Assembly: GCA_037176845.1 (NCBI GenBank)
Contig: JAYKXP010000137.1
Span: 57,496-121,495, forward strand
Origin: Paramarasmius palmivorus
Lineage: Eukaryota > Basidiomycota > Agaricomycetes > Agaricales > Marasmiaceae
Length of the DNA stretch: 64,000 bases
Direction of reading: 5' to 3'
The position numbers were made by a program, and so were the translations under genes. The notes beneath the pieces are model-generated. The model saw nothing but the letters and a program-made list of their open reading frames with translations, was not told the DNA's origin and made no database searches. Numbering within the stretch: the first letter of the stretch is position 1; the number at the start of each line of letters is the position of its first letter. Positions 34,400 through 44,860 of the stretch are shown here, piece by piece.

Positions 34400-36500
34400 A
34401 CGGTCAAGGCTTTTAACGGAGTCAACGTTGAGCCGACTTTGGATCATTCCTCTAGTCATTTACTGCCATTTCTCCGCTCAAGGACGAGGTTTCGTCGACG
34501 AACAGCGAATGAAAACCGCCACATCTTCATTCGCCCTATATATGTAAGATTTGGAGCGCGATACTTCATCGCTGGTTGATCATTTGGAACACCAATGTCT
34601 AGCACCTGTCCTACACTGCCTGTATACATGTAGGATGGCGCCCTGCACTGATCGGGAATGGTCCACAGTAGGTAATTCAAAAGTTCAAAAAGTTTACCTG
34701 CCATTCAATCATGGTATCAAACCTTGCTTCGGATCAACGGGCGTTCATGTGACCACAATACCTTGTTTCTTTGCTAACGTTTCCCATGTCATCAATCTTT
34801 CTCCACGCCGAAAATGACTCAAGGACCTGGCTTTGATTGTCCATGAATAGCTGCTTCATAAGATCAGTACCGCCACCTCACTCCTTCTCCTGACTTGGCT
34901 ACATCCTGAACCGAATAGACTATTCAACGTTATAAGCTCGTTAATGGTGCTTACTGAGGCGCCGTGACAACCTCGTGTGGTATAGTACTTAGGTTTGCAT
35001 TCTCTGCCCCGGAAGATGTTTATCTCGCGTATTAAGTCGGTTCACGGGATGGATCAGGATAACCTTCAAGATCATGGTCTTCATCGAAGCACAACCAGGA
35101 CCAGAGCGGGATCTTCGGGAACTGAATACACAGGACGACTATCTTCTGCGCAAAGCCGGGCTATTCAGGCTGTCAAGCTCTTGCGAAAGCAGGGACATCA
35201 TGTCTAAGTCAACGGGCGCTCATTTGTCCTAAAAATCACTTCAAATTTCGAAAATAATTCGTACGCTCAAAAATCAGCAAAACGGGTTCCGAGCGACTGT
35301 CGGGGGCACCCTTCGCACGGATGCGAGTGGCTAGGCCATTTCGCTGCTCTGTAATCTCAGTGGGGACACGCGAAGCAGGCATTCTACGAGAAAGCAGCTG
35401 CTCCGCAAGAGTATACCACGTGTTAGGATACCCTGGTCTTTCAACGTTCAACTGTTTACCTTCGACCACGATCACCAACGACTGCACTGAGACCACCGCG
35501 CTCTAGTCATATCCGAAAAGCCGGAGGAGGTTGATTTTAGGGAGAGGTTGAGGAAAGCAAGGGTTGATTTCGAGAAAAAGAATAAAAGGCCAATGAAAGG
35601 TAAGTTATATGACCGACCATTTATCCGTCGCTATTGATATTGTGTTTATCCCAGTCAGGCTCGTTATTCGCCCTAGCAACTAGGCCGCCAGTACAAAGAA
35701 GCGATTCCACGCTGTTCTGCGACTGAACCAATTATGACAAAACTCTAGATAAGGCCCCCAAACGGGAAGACGCTCATGACCTCATGCGATTGGAAGAGTC
35801 AAACTAGATGCCCATTGGTTGTGGAGCCGAGGGTATGCCTTATGCTTGAGTATGCTGGTATTCGTTATATTGACCATATTCAAGCGCCCAGAAATTTCTC
35901 TGATAGCCCGTTCGCATTTCAGCGCTCTGTTAATCGCAAGTACGATTCGAGTTATATCGAAGTCTTTCGCGAACTCATAGTGCTCACGGATGTGGAACTA
36001 TATGAGAAGCTCGTCAGGACAGGGCTCTTTGACCCTCAGGGTGCATCGTTCCGTTCATCAATCCAAATGGTAGGCTGTTTACTCCGCCCAGACCATTATG
36101 ATAATCAGGGTGATGCCAGGAAGTAAGCGAAGATGAAGATTGACTGCGCTACCGGAAAGATAGGATGTTTGGATGCTTATCCTCAGTCACTGGTGTGTCT
36201 GAGTATTCTTAAGCTTGCAACTATCGCAATAGATGGACTGGCCATCTATCTGAAGTAAGATATTGGGGCGAAAGCGGCGAATGATACATGTCCGGTGGTC
36301 TTGCTCCTATCAGCCTGTTTCGAACAGACTTGTTGTTTTGGAACAACTGCATCATGTGCCAATTAATGTGCCTTGTTCGTAAACTGAGCGGACAAAGTAT
36401 ATCTCGGACATTCGGCGGACCAACCCCATTCCCATTGATGACTATTCTGGTACCACGCGGTCCATTCAGAGTCGAGGCTTTAAGAGGGCTATCCTCACGA
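34400..36500. other. Poorly supported stretch
   Basis: Several open stretches of 80-120 codons exist (for example 34456-34704 minus, 35236-35496 minus, 35776-36126 plus), but none has clear splice context, a recognisable motif or a paralogue in the window. I record no gene here. Confidence 0.3.
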
Positions 36501-36536
36501 ACACTGTCTGTCAATCATCCCCGCAAGCTTTCGAAA

Positions 36537-38014
36537 ATGTCGCGGTTCCTAGTGTGCGTGTGCTTTTTTAAAATTTCATTATTTGATCCTCAAGTCCCTC
36601 ATAAAGGCAGTATCGCATTCGTTGTATCGATCCCGTTTTAGCACTGAAGATCGAAAAGATAGAGCCAACAACACTATTTCTCGTGGATAATACTGCAAAG
36701 GTATCCGTTACCTGGCACAAGGATAATGCGTCGGATACCGGCCAACTGCTGCAGTTTGGCTTGTGGTTTACCTTTGATATTAGTAGTTGGCACTCGGGAC
36801 CATTTCCACCGCCTGCTGCTCTTGCAACACTCACCCAGGGAACGACTTCGCCGTGCGAGGTGACCTTCAACGATGTTTACCACGAGTGAGAAGATACAAA
36901 CTCATATCAATATCCGCGTTGACGCCGGGATTCAGGTTGTACACGTTATCGATTCTGTGGAATGATTTGAACGACGGGTAAATGGCGACTCATTTTATAA
37001 ATTTGAGATCCTCTGATATATTATTTAGAACACCTCAACACGGGCAAGCAATTCTCCAAGCTGCATACGACAACCCAGTCATACTCGTATCACAAACCCC
37101 CGAGAGGTAAGATTATCATAATCAAATCAACTGAATGAGTCATAATCATTGGTCTAGTTCCAATAGCCCAACACAAACAGCAAACACGCCTTCTATAACT
37201 CCTACAACTTCCCCTGCCGATACTACGACTTCCACACCCACCCCAGCTGGCACGTCTTTGACAAGAGCATCATCAGAGACAGGGACCAACACGACAAATC
37301 GTGATGGTAGTAACCCCCAAGAAACGGTGTCACAGCCCCCAAGCCAAAGTGGTTCTCATACTCAGATTTCAATGGAGAACGGCAGCACAGGTGCCCCAGT
37401 CGGCGGCGTAATTAATCTACCTGGAAGGTACTTGTCTTTTTAGATGATTATCGTATTTATTAACAGCATGTAGCTCCACGTTCGCGAGCAATATTGAAAG
37501 ATCTTCCGGCCTTCCGAATACTCCTACAAGCTCCTCGGATCCAACAAACAATGCCCAGTCTTCACAAAACGGCGGACGCATAGCAGGGGCGGTAGTAGGG
37601 GCGGCTGTGGGGGTGATACTAGTCGTGGTGCTCATCATCATTCTCCGACGACGACGAAGGCGGAAGGAAATACATCAATCGAAGGAAGAACCAGTCATTT
37701 CACCTTATCCTGATACGACATCGGCATCGAATGTGGCCGGTGAAAAGAAGAGGGCGCTTCTTGATCAAGAATCAAGGCTTCTCAAGGCGGATTCTGTTCC
37801 TGTCCACGAGGAGGCATCTTCACATGATGCTGCTCCCAATCAAAGAACGGGAGAAGTGACAGAGAACGAGAACGAGAATCATCCAGGTCCGGTGGAGAGG
37901 ACTCGTCGTGTAATGTATCACGATGATAGTGGATGGAGGCCTTCAGCGCACCGTTCCGATGCTGGCGAATCCAGTGTTCTTGAGATGCCGCCTCGATACG
38001 ATTCAGCGATATGA
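36537..38014 (+). CDS. Single-pass surface protein, ectodomain type 1, PPRY tail
   Basis: Exons from about 36640-36885, then 36936-36977, 37029-37106, 37158-37427 and 37474-38014 are joined by GT/AG introns with continuous frame. The ectodomain has KVSVTWHKDN, FGLWFTFDISS and ELYTLSILWNDLND (as in the 29 and 60 kb genes), then a long Thr/Ser/Pro/Gly stalk, a second Ser/Thr block, a helix (VVGAAVGVILVVVLIIIL) and seven basic residues. ISPYP, RRVMYHDDSGWRP and EMPPRYDSAI follow. The first exon is uncertain: the ATG at 36537 (MSRFLVC) is the best candidate, but its splice does not give an ideal signal peptide. Intron count (at least five) is the highest of the cluster. Confidence 0.8.
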
Positions 38015-38160
38015 TCCGTTCTCGTATCGTTGGTGATCGATTAGCGAAATTCACTGATACGTTGTTCATAGCTTAGGTTCCTGACTCAGCTATATGCTCT
38101 TCCTCATCGTCGCTCTCCCCAACGAATACCGGAAGACGACTCGAGTCAACGGTATATCAT

Positions 38161-38262
38161 CCAATTGCTTATCAACGCTCGCGTCAAGCCTCGTTAGCCA
38201 AAAACCAAGCCCGCAACCTCGGAGGCGGGGCCCATTTTGATTCGAGATCGTGAGGCAATGGC
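38161..38262. repeat. 102-bp direct repeat, copy B
   Basis: Identical base for base to 38717-38818, same orientation, beginning CCAATTGCTTATCAACG and ending GAGGCAATGGC. The complete identity suggests a recent origin or gene conversion. Confidence 0.9.
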
Positions 38263-38716
38263 CCATGTGAGGCAATGGTAGTGTACATAGGAGAAGTCAT
38301 AAAAAGAAGCAAGAAAAAGAATACAAATACAATGTTAATACAACATGGGAGGGTGAAAAACAGGGCGGGTAAGCAAAATTTTCTTGGTGAGCTGGCGACG
38401 TAGTGAGAAGAGCTACACAATAAACCTAGAATACATACCTGGCGACGTAGTGAGAAGAGACAAGGAGGTTGTCTCACTCCGCCGCCAGTGATCAACTCTG
38501 CCGGAAGTTCGGTTAGCATGACGTGTACAACATGACGTAAAGGGAAAAAACCTTGTTCGTACTCACCACTGCCCTCTCGCTTACGACCTGGGAGGTGGAG
38601 AGGACATATCCCGCTTAGAGCGCGAGGCGCGGGGACGGTGAGTACGAGGTTATGGTATTGAGCTCGCTGCTGATGCAATTAATCTTGCATAGACTCGCAA
38701 GCTCGTCTAAACCCGA

Positions 38717-38818
38717 CCAATTGCTTATCAACGCTCGCGTCAAGCCTCGTTAGCCAAAAACCAAGCCCGCAACCTCGGAGGCGGGGCCCATTTTGATTCG
38801 AGATCGTGAGGCAATGGC
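38717..38818. repeat. 102-bp direct repeat, copy A
   Basis: Partner of 38161-38262. Lies just downstream (minus-strand sense) of the hairpin cluster and recombinase. Confidence 0.9.
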
Positions 38819-38841
38819 TAATGAGGTATGGAAAATAGAAG

Positions 38842-38991
38842 GTGCGAAGCACTGTAAAGGTGAAGCCTTTTTTGGTTGAGATGGCGAGGCCATCAGAGAG
38901 GCGAAGCCTCGGAGAAAGAAATGATGGCGAGGCCATCAGTGAGGCGAAGCCTCAAAGAAGAGGAATAAAAATAGAGAAATGGCGAAGCCAT
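38842..38991. repeat. Array of GCGAAGC-type mini-hairpins
   Basis: Seven short palindromes in 150 bp: GTGCGAAGCAC (38842), AAAGGTGAAGCCTTT (38856), ATGGCGAGGCCAT (38881, 38924), GAGGCGAAGCCTC (38898, 38941), ATGGCGAAGCCAT (38979). The loop is constant (mostly GAA or GAG) while stems change in a comp­ensated way. Confidence 0.8.
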
Positions 38992-39047
38992 ATGATGATG
39001 GACTCACGATGGAGAAAGGCAGGTGGAGGGGAGTGCGGCGGAGCCAG

Positions 39048-39726
39048 CTACTGTGGGCCTCCATTTTTGAGATGAGCTTGTAGTATGGTAGGATGTTTGC
39101 GAATATAGATGTGGAATGCTTCTGAGGACCAGCGTCCGGCTGCTTGAATTAGTTGGGGTGGCCATCCTTCTTCAGCTAAAGCAGTGGCACCACCTGAACG
39201 AAGTGATTGTCCCGCATATGAAGGATCAGGAAAGAGACGACGAAGTCGTTTCATGAACCAACGTCTAGTGGGAACAGAACCATCAGACTTGATCCACAGA
39301 AATGGGTGCAGAGGAAACCGTTTGTCTCGTTGTGCGATATAATCTGAGATTATTGGAGAGGGGTTGAGATCATCGGTACGTGTTGGAACAATGACTTTGT
39401 TCCCTTCGAAACGGGTATCTGTTTTGTGGCGTTGAAGCCAGAAAGAGAAACCCTCATTAAGCCATTCCATTGAGGAACGGAGTGAATATTTGCGAGAATT
39501 CCGAAGCTTCCTGGCATCCGGTGCTACCATTTCCCCTAGACGGAGAAGAGCAAAGAACCCCACGAAGAGGAGAGTGAGGAAAAGGCAGTCATTGTAGGTC
39601 GGTCGTGGAGGATGAAGCAGTTTGGCATATCGAAGTTGATTTTTCGATAGGGGAGCCTTGCGACGAGCAGGCTTTCCATAGAGGCGATGGCATCCTTTCA
39701 TAGTACGAGTTAGTAGCCATACCTTC
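39048..39726 (-). CDS. Tyrosine recombinase, 5'-truncated
   Basis: The C-terminal catalytic domain is present. ALLRLGE carries the first Arg, WLQRHKTDTRFEG the probable catalytic Lys, and AGQSLRSGGATALAEEG the second Arg with Ser in place of the usual His. AAGRWSSEAFHIYIRKHP carries the nucleophilic Tyr. The frame runs open past 39726 into unrelated sequence, so the N-terminus has been lost and no native start exists. Sequence and the downstream direct repeats fit a DIRS/Ngaro or Crypton recombinase. In this truncated state it is probably inactive, although the four core residues are mostly intact. Confidence 0.85.
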
Positions 39727-40576
39727 CATACAATAGCAAGTGGAGTTGATCCAATGTCATCCACCTTCCTCTGGCACAAGGTCACGATTCCCCAAGGCTG
39801 GTACAGAGTCATGACAACAGGGATGGTCTCCAATACTATTCGACTGGTTCCATCTAATTTGAGTATATTTTTTGTACGCAACGGCAGCGATGTATCATGC
39901 TTGGACGGACTCTCCATCAACCATATCACAAGCGATAATGTCCCAACTATAACAGCGTAAAAGGCTCCAGCTCCGTATACTCAATGCATATCACTTATCT
40001 GTTTCTCTAAATATAGGACAACAGAGTCTCGCATTACCGGGACAATGAAGTAAGCATGACAATCAGAGAACATATATCTTGTTCTTAGGATTTGCTAGGC
40101 CTTCACCAACACGCAAAGCTTCCAAAACGCTAACCACAATCGGAGCAACACTTGGGGGTGTGTTTCTAGTTGCTTTGGCCATTGCTTTGGTGTGCATATC
40201 TCGACGTCGTCGTGCGCGTCAGAGAGCCTTAGGATTGATCACTCCTTATCCTCGGTCTCTCAACGTGGCCGACAAAATGGATCCACGGTGGCGCATTCAC
40301 CGAGAAAAAGCTGGACAAGGACTGACGGGCGAGGATTTCCGTGAAAATGAAGCAGAAGAACGGCATGCAAGGGATATGGTTCATAATGAGACCCGTGGCG
40401 GTCCATTACCACGCATCCGAGAGGAAAATAATGTACAGATAGGGCAAGTACGGCTGCCAAGATCCCGGCGACACCAAGATAATGGATGGAGGCCTCAACA
40501 AGCACCTCTGCCACCGTCGGAATCAGGTGGCAGTCACTTGCCTGATCTACCCCCGGAGTATGAGCATGCACTTTGA
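39727..40576 (+). pseudogene. 5'-truncated type 2 membrane protein, PPEY tail
   Basis: Exon fragment 39727-39956, micro-exon 40017-40049 (33 nt) and exon 40099-40576 are in phase. The ectodomain starts mid-strand (IASGVDP) and shows PQGWYR and VRNGSDVSCL, matching the 46.3 kb gene. A helix (TIGATLGGVFLVALAIALV), a basic SRRRRAR flank, TPYPRSL, QDNGWRPQQ, PPPSESG-like residues and DLPPEYEHAL follow. The first half of the ectodomain and the signal peptide are missing; the recombinase element abuts at about 39726. The helix and tail remain fully open, so a fusion transcript is conceivable. Acceptor choice (GCTAG at 40098) is fixed by the paralogue at 46.7 kb. Confidence 0.78.
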
Positions 40577-41160
40577 TCGAAGGGAATGCTCTTTGACTGC
40601 TATAAACTCACATGTGTATGCGTTCTCCGCGTTACGAGTCACATACGACATGCATTACAGTGACCAACGTTTCTGGGTTTGCATGCATCTCACGAACATC
40701 CATCATGAAGGAGAGATGGTGGTCGGAGAGGATAAAGGAAAAACTGGAAGGGAACATAATAAATGAAAGTAACCTATGGCTGCTTCGAAAGCAAGGCGTG
40801 AATGCACCTCCATCAACATCATTACCGAATAGAACACAAGCATCTCGTTAACCAACTACACCTATCTTCACAATTACCACATCGATCAAATGACCATCTT
40901 GACTCTGGCTCCGAGAGTATGTCGCAGAGCGCGTTTCAACAGCTCTAAAGCTGTTTTGCGCAACAGATTACAATCAACCACGCCTCGCTTTCTGGAACAC
41001 GCTTGATAGATAATTGATCTCAACTGATGAAGTGTCTTAGTATGAAACAATGAGCATAAAACGCCTTGGAAGGTTGTACTATACTACGACCTTCCTTTAC
41101 CTCGTGCCTCCCTTGCCCTGTATTCAGAGTGACTCACCCTGTTACGACACGTTCATGGTA
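40577..41160. repeat. Duplicated 3' flank, copy 1
   Basis: Matches 46845-47215: TTTGACTGCTATAAACTCA near 40590, TTACGAGTC-CATA near 40633, and GAGCATAAAACGCCTTGGAAG near 41052 (a CATAAAA promoter-like box). The duplication covers the end of the type 2 gene and its flank. Confidence 0.7.
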
Positions 41161-41405
41161 TGTTACTCGACGTTATAACGTAGTGACTCGTATGCCCCTG
41201 CATCATTACTGCATCGATGTCAGTAATGCGCTTGTCGACCGATCGAGAGGTGAATGCTAGGCTCTCCAAAATACCCCTGTGTATATCGTGGAACTCCAGT
41301 ATTATGGAGCTTGTTGTTGGCAAGAACAGCGCAATCATAGTTCACGGTGGAGTCACAGTGTACAGGCAAGTACTGATCACTTTACAGCACAATAAACACC
41401 ATCAA

Positions 41406-42462
41406 TCACACTGCAGAAGGATAGCTGGGCGGCATCTCCAGAACGCTAGTTATCCCAGCATCAGATTGTGACGGTGGCCTCCAGCCACTATCGCTGTGAT
41501 ACATCACCCGACGCTCTCGTGCCTGCACTTCCTGTGCATCTTCTACCTGATCCTCAGCTCCTCGTACTGGAGTAGAGATGGTACCATGTGTTGAGCTATG
41601 ATCCTTCAGCGGTGGGGTCCGTGTCGGCACCAGATGTGAATACGGTGAAATGATGGAATCTCGGACTTGTTGAGCGTTCCCCTGACTCAAGCACCGGATC
41701 CGTCTGAGCAGAATAAATGCTGTAAGTATGAGTGCCACTAAGGACACTGTCCCGATCACGATTCCTACAATGGCTCCAGTCGTAAGGCGTTGGGAAGACA
41801 TGCTATTATCTGCGATTAGATCAGGATAACACGTGGTAGATTTTGGATTACCTTACTGTGTCTGTTTCGGCGGGTAGCCTCGAATTAGAGGCGATTGGGG
41901 TAGTGGAGGAAAAGTTCCAGTCGGGACCATCGGCAGACGGGATACACTAAATACACTTGAGCTTGCGATGGTTGTTATGTTCGCCTTTCTTTTATCCAAT
42001 GGTTGGGATTTCCCAAGTATATTATGACGAGGTTGCTCTTACCCTTCTGTTCTGTCATCCTGGTAGGCACACAGGATATACTCTCTGTGATTCGATGTCA
42101 ATCGTTATGTATATTAGCAACACTGACAGTGAAACATACCCAATTTTGGCAGCCTGGAAAATGACAGTCCCGTGTTTCCTGCCGTTAATCTCCACTGCTC
42201 CTTCAATAGCTTGCATGATACCGGTGTTCGCAATGGGAGTTGTTTTTCCATATATACAAATGTCGGGAGGATTATGCACGACGAGATGAATAGCGACTTT
42301 TGTGATTTCCCCTTCAAACCAAGTCCAATTCCCCGCGACATTATTGACATGGTCCACGTCTGCAAACGGAGGAGCAACGATCAAGAATCCTAAGGCATAG
42401 AACACGAAGAAAAGGACAGAAGCGATTGTGCTGACAAAGTTAAGTAGCCGGCCAAGATTCAT
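41406..42462 (-). CDS. Surface protein, ectodomain type 1, PPSY tail
   Basis: The 5' exon begins at ATG 42462 with a strong signal peptide (LLNFVSTIASVLFFVFYALG), then APPFADVDHV, NWTWFEGEITK and a C-terminal strand GTVIFQAAKIG before a GTATGT donor near 42140. A later exon encodes SSVFSVSRLPMVPTGTFPPL and splices in frame (acceptor AATAG near 41810) to the last exon. That exon encodes a helix (TGAIVGIVIGTVSLVALILT), RRIR, ISPYS, RRVMYHSDSGWRPP and EMPPSYPSAV. The small exon(s) between about 42060 and 41945 could not be phased uniquely. Convergent with the gene ending at 40576. Confidence 0.72.
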
Positions 42463-42499
42463 GACAGTGGTTACTTGATACTTACAAGAATAGTCTCAT

Positions 42500-44780
42500 T
42501 CACTCGGATGCCAGCGGGAAAGTGAGATTTTCTTAGATGTGATTCAATCAGTTTTATAGGTGTACGTCCCCGAAGACACTATCAGATCCCAACTATCGAT
42601 GTCTCGAAAGAATGGATGGTCGCATGGAACGGTTACCACACTGAAGGACGGAGAACAAATAATCGAAGATGTATCAAACTTCTTTGACAGTTGCCTTAGT
42701 ACATGTGAGCTTCCCAGTCATGTACCAACAGATTGTTATATAGCATCCGAACGCACCTTCAGAACATATATGATGAACTTCTCTTTGCTGCACTCCTCTC
42801 CCTGCAGTCATTACGCTATTAGTTCGCCTCTGAATCAATAGCCCGACTACCGAGCTCCATAGCAATGGCGTAGGAATGTTCAAGAGGGCTCTGAAGCACT
42901 AAACATGCGGAGCCGAAGGGATATGGTAACTCCAGATGAGTAGCATAGTCTTCAATTGGGTTGATTGAAGACATGCAGCGAGGAGATCAGGAAGAAGGAG
43001 TGCAATCCAACTGAATGACGTACGACTGAGCGTATTAACGTTAGAAATGGCTCTGGGTTGGCGGTTGTTCAAATTCGCTTCCCGACGACAGCTGTCTAGT
43101 ATCTACGTCGTCAGGACCCCATGATCGCAGCATTGCTGCGTGATTCTCGAGTCCGACGAAGCAGGGCATGATGGCACAAGACTCTTCATCACGCGAGTCC
43201 TGGTGCTTTATGCCAAGCTAACTCACCAGTGGGACACCATTCGAGATCATGTCGCTGTGATTATCATGAATTGATAATGTTGAAGTTTCAATGACGTGAT
43301 CTACTATATACTGTGGTCAAATAACATGCTACTACATACTCCCGATTGGATGAATGGAACCAATCCATCGATTCAGCATCGAATTTTGATCTTGCTATCA
43401 GCAAAATTCCCCGAATCAAGTGCAACACCTCGAAATTTGCCATGAATCCGCTGCGTTCAATGATCAGCTCTTGGTAAAATCTTGGGATGGCAGAGGTATT
43501 CTTAGTAAAGGAGAAGATGGCCTATACTTACTCGGATCAGCGTTTCTTGACATCGTGGGATAAGATGCTTTTCAACCAAAGTGCTTCGCTTCCATCAAAT
43601 GTCCATTTATGACAGATTATGATTCGGAAGGACGACTGATCTGGACGACTGGGAGTTATTGCTTTCTCACAATCATCATTCATGGATATTCAAAGCATCA
43701 TTGTGGATAGTTTGCACTGCAGAGCGACAATCTCCTCCTTGTCCCTGTATTGTTACGATACCACGAAATCCCCAAACGTGTCCCGGCACGGTTCGATCAG
43801 TACCTCACCTCCAGAGTAGTGTGGAGGTAGATTTCTACGAAGTATAATCAACGGAAATGACATTAAGTGTCGAATCTACAACCGCTTACCCGATTCAACC
43901 AAGGACCGTCTCCTTCTTGGCGTCACATCTTCGTCGTCTTCATCTTCGACCCATCGAACATCAGGCACTAGTTTATCATCATCATCATTACTTCGCTAAA
44001 TTCATTTTCTGTCGACGTTGGAGATAAGCCACTCCAAAAACGATATTCGTCCTCCGCATACGTATCACATCCATGAACGAAAACCATCTCCACATACGCA
44101 AAAAGGAAGATGGAAGTCGAGAAAAGAGTCGCAAATGCCTACGTAATTGCTGTTCTTCTGAAACAAGAAACAACTATAAATTGACCAAGTCCGCTGACTC
44201 CGGTGCAGGGCGCCTATTGCCAATGTGACCAGCTCGAGATTGCAGCCGAAAAACGATGTTGAATTCACCATAGACCTGAAACAGGGCTCACCCCAATTCT
44301 AGTGATTCCCAGAGTATTAGCATCTTTAGTTGATCATGATGTTCAGCATTAATTAGAGCCGCTTCCTCAGTAATAAAGATGGAAACGGTCATATGAAGGA
44401 AGTTTCTTCTTGATACCTATCTCCCAATGATAGATGCATCATACAGAAGCGATATAAAGAAGCTGGCTCGTTTGCAGGTCAATCTGATATTTTTTTCCCT
44501 TTCATACCACCGTGACCTCACTCTTTTCGCCTCATATCCAATTCCCTCCAACAACTCAGCACCAACATGAGAGTATCCGTAATTGTCTGTCAGCTCTCAA
44601 AAATATTCTTGGGTGCTATAGCCCAAGACGATCGAACAGTAACTTCAGGCAGGTGCAGCTAGCATCGTGCTGTTTCTTTGTATTAATATCTCTACAGCAT
44701 TTCTCGCAGCTTTCTCTCCAGATCCGACTCGGACTCATTCCGCGGGCTCCAGTACAACCAGTAGGGTCGTTATAAAATTC
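42500..44780. other. Gene-poor stretch
   Basis: No supportable gene. 44080-44160 resembles 50140-50215 (GAAGATGGAAGTCGAG then TACGTAATTGC), a weak dispersed repeat of unknown nature. 44560-44780 may hold the signal-peptide exon of the type 2 gene disrupted at 44785. Confidence 0.35.
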
Positions 44781-44784
44781 ACGT

Positions 44785-44860
44785 AACGCATGTAAGTAAC
44801 GTTACTGACATTACTTACTGTTACTGACATGTTACTTACATGTCACTTACATGTCACTCA
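44785..44860. repeat. Left inverted terminal repeat with TTACTNACAT words
   Basis: The 27-bp terminal repeat runs into about eight overlapping GTTACTTACATG/GTTACTGACATG/GTCACTTACATG words. Similar words cluster at 45255-45430 and 46035-46088. Confidence 0.75.

Larger units (their letters stand above)
38161..39726 (-). mobile_element. 3' end of a tyrosine-recombinase retroelement (DIRS/Ngaro-like)
   Basis: On the minus strand the order is tyrosine recombinase (39726-39048), a hairpin-rich segment, then two identical 102-bp direct repeats (38818-38717 and 38262-38161) separated by 454 bp. A recombinase followed by split direct repeats is the known 3' layout of Ngaro-type DIRS elements. No reverse transcriptase, RNase H or gag is present; the element ends abruptly at about 39726, where sequence of a family gene starts (CAATAGCAAGTGGAGTTGAT, also at 46340). 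A Crypton is the alternative. Confidence 0.7.

Noticed and set aside
36288..36641. 117-codon plus-strand frame before the 36.6 kb receptor
   Set aside because: Interrupted by the splice region of the receptor; composition not protein-like; at most its 3' part holds the first exon.
38161..38818. LTR pair
   Set aside because: The 102-bp repeats lack TG...CA ends, primer-binding site and internal gag-pol; the adjacent gene is a tyrosine recombinase.
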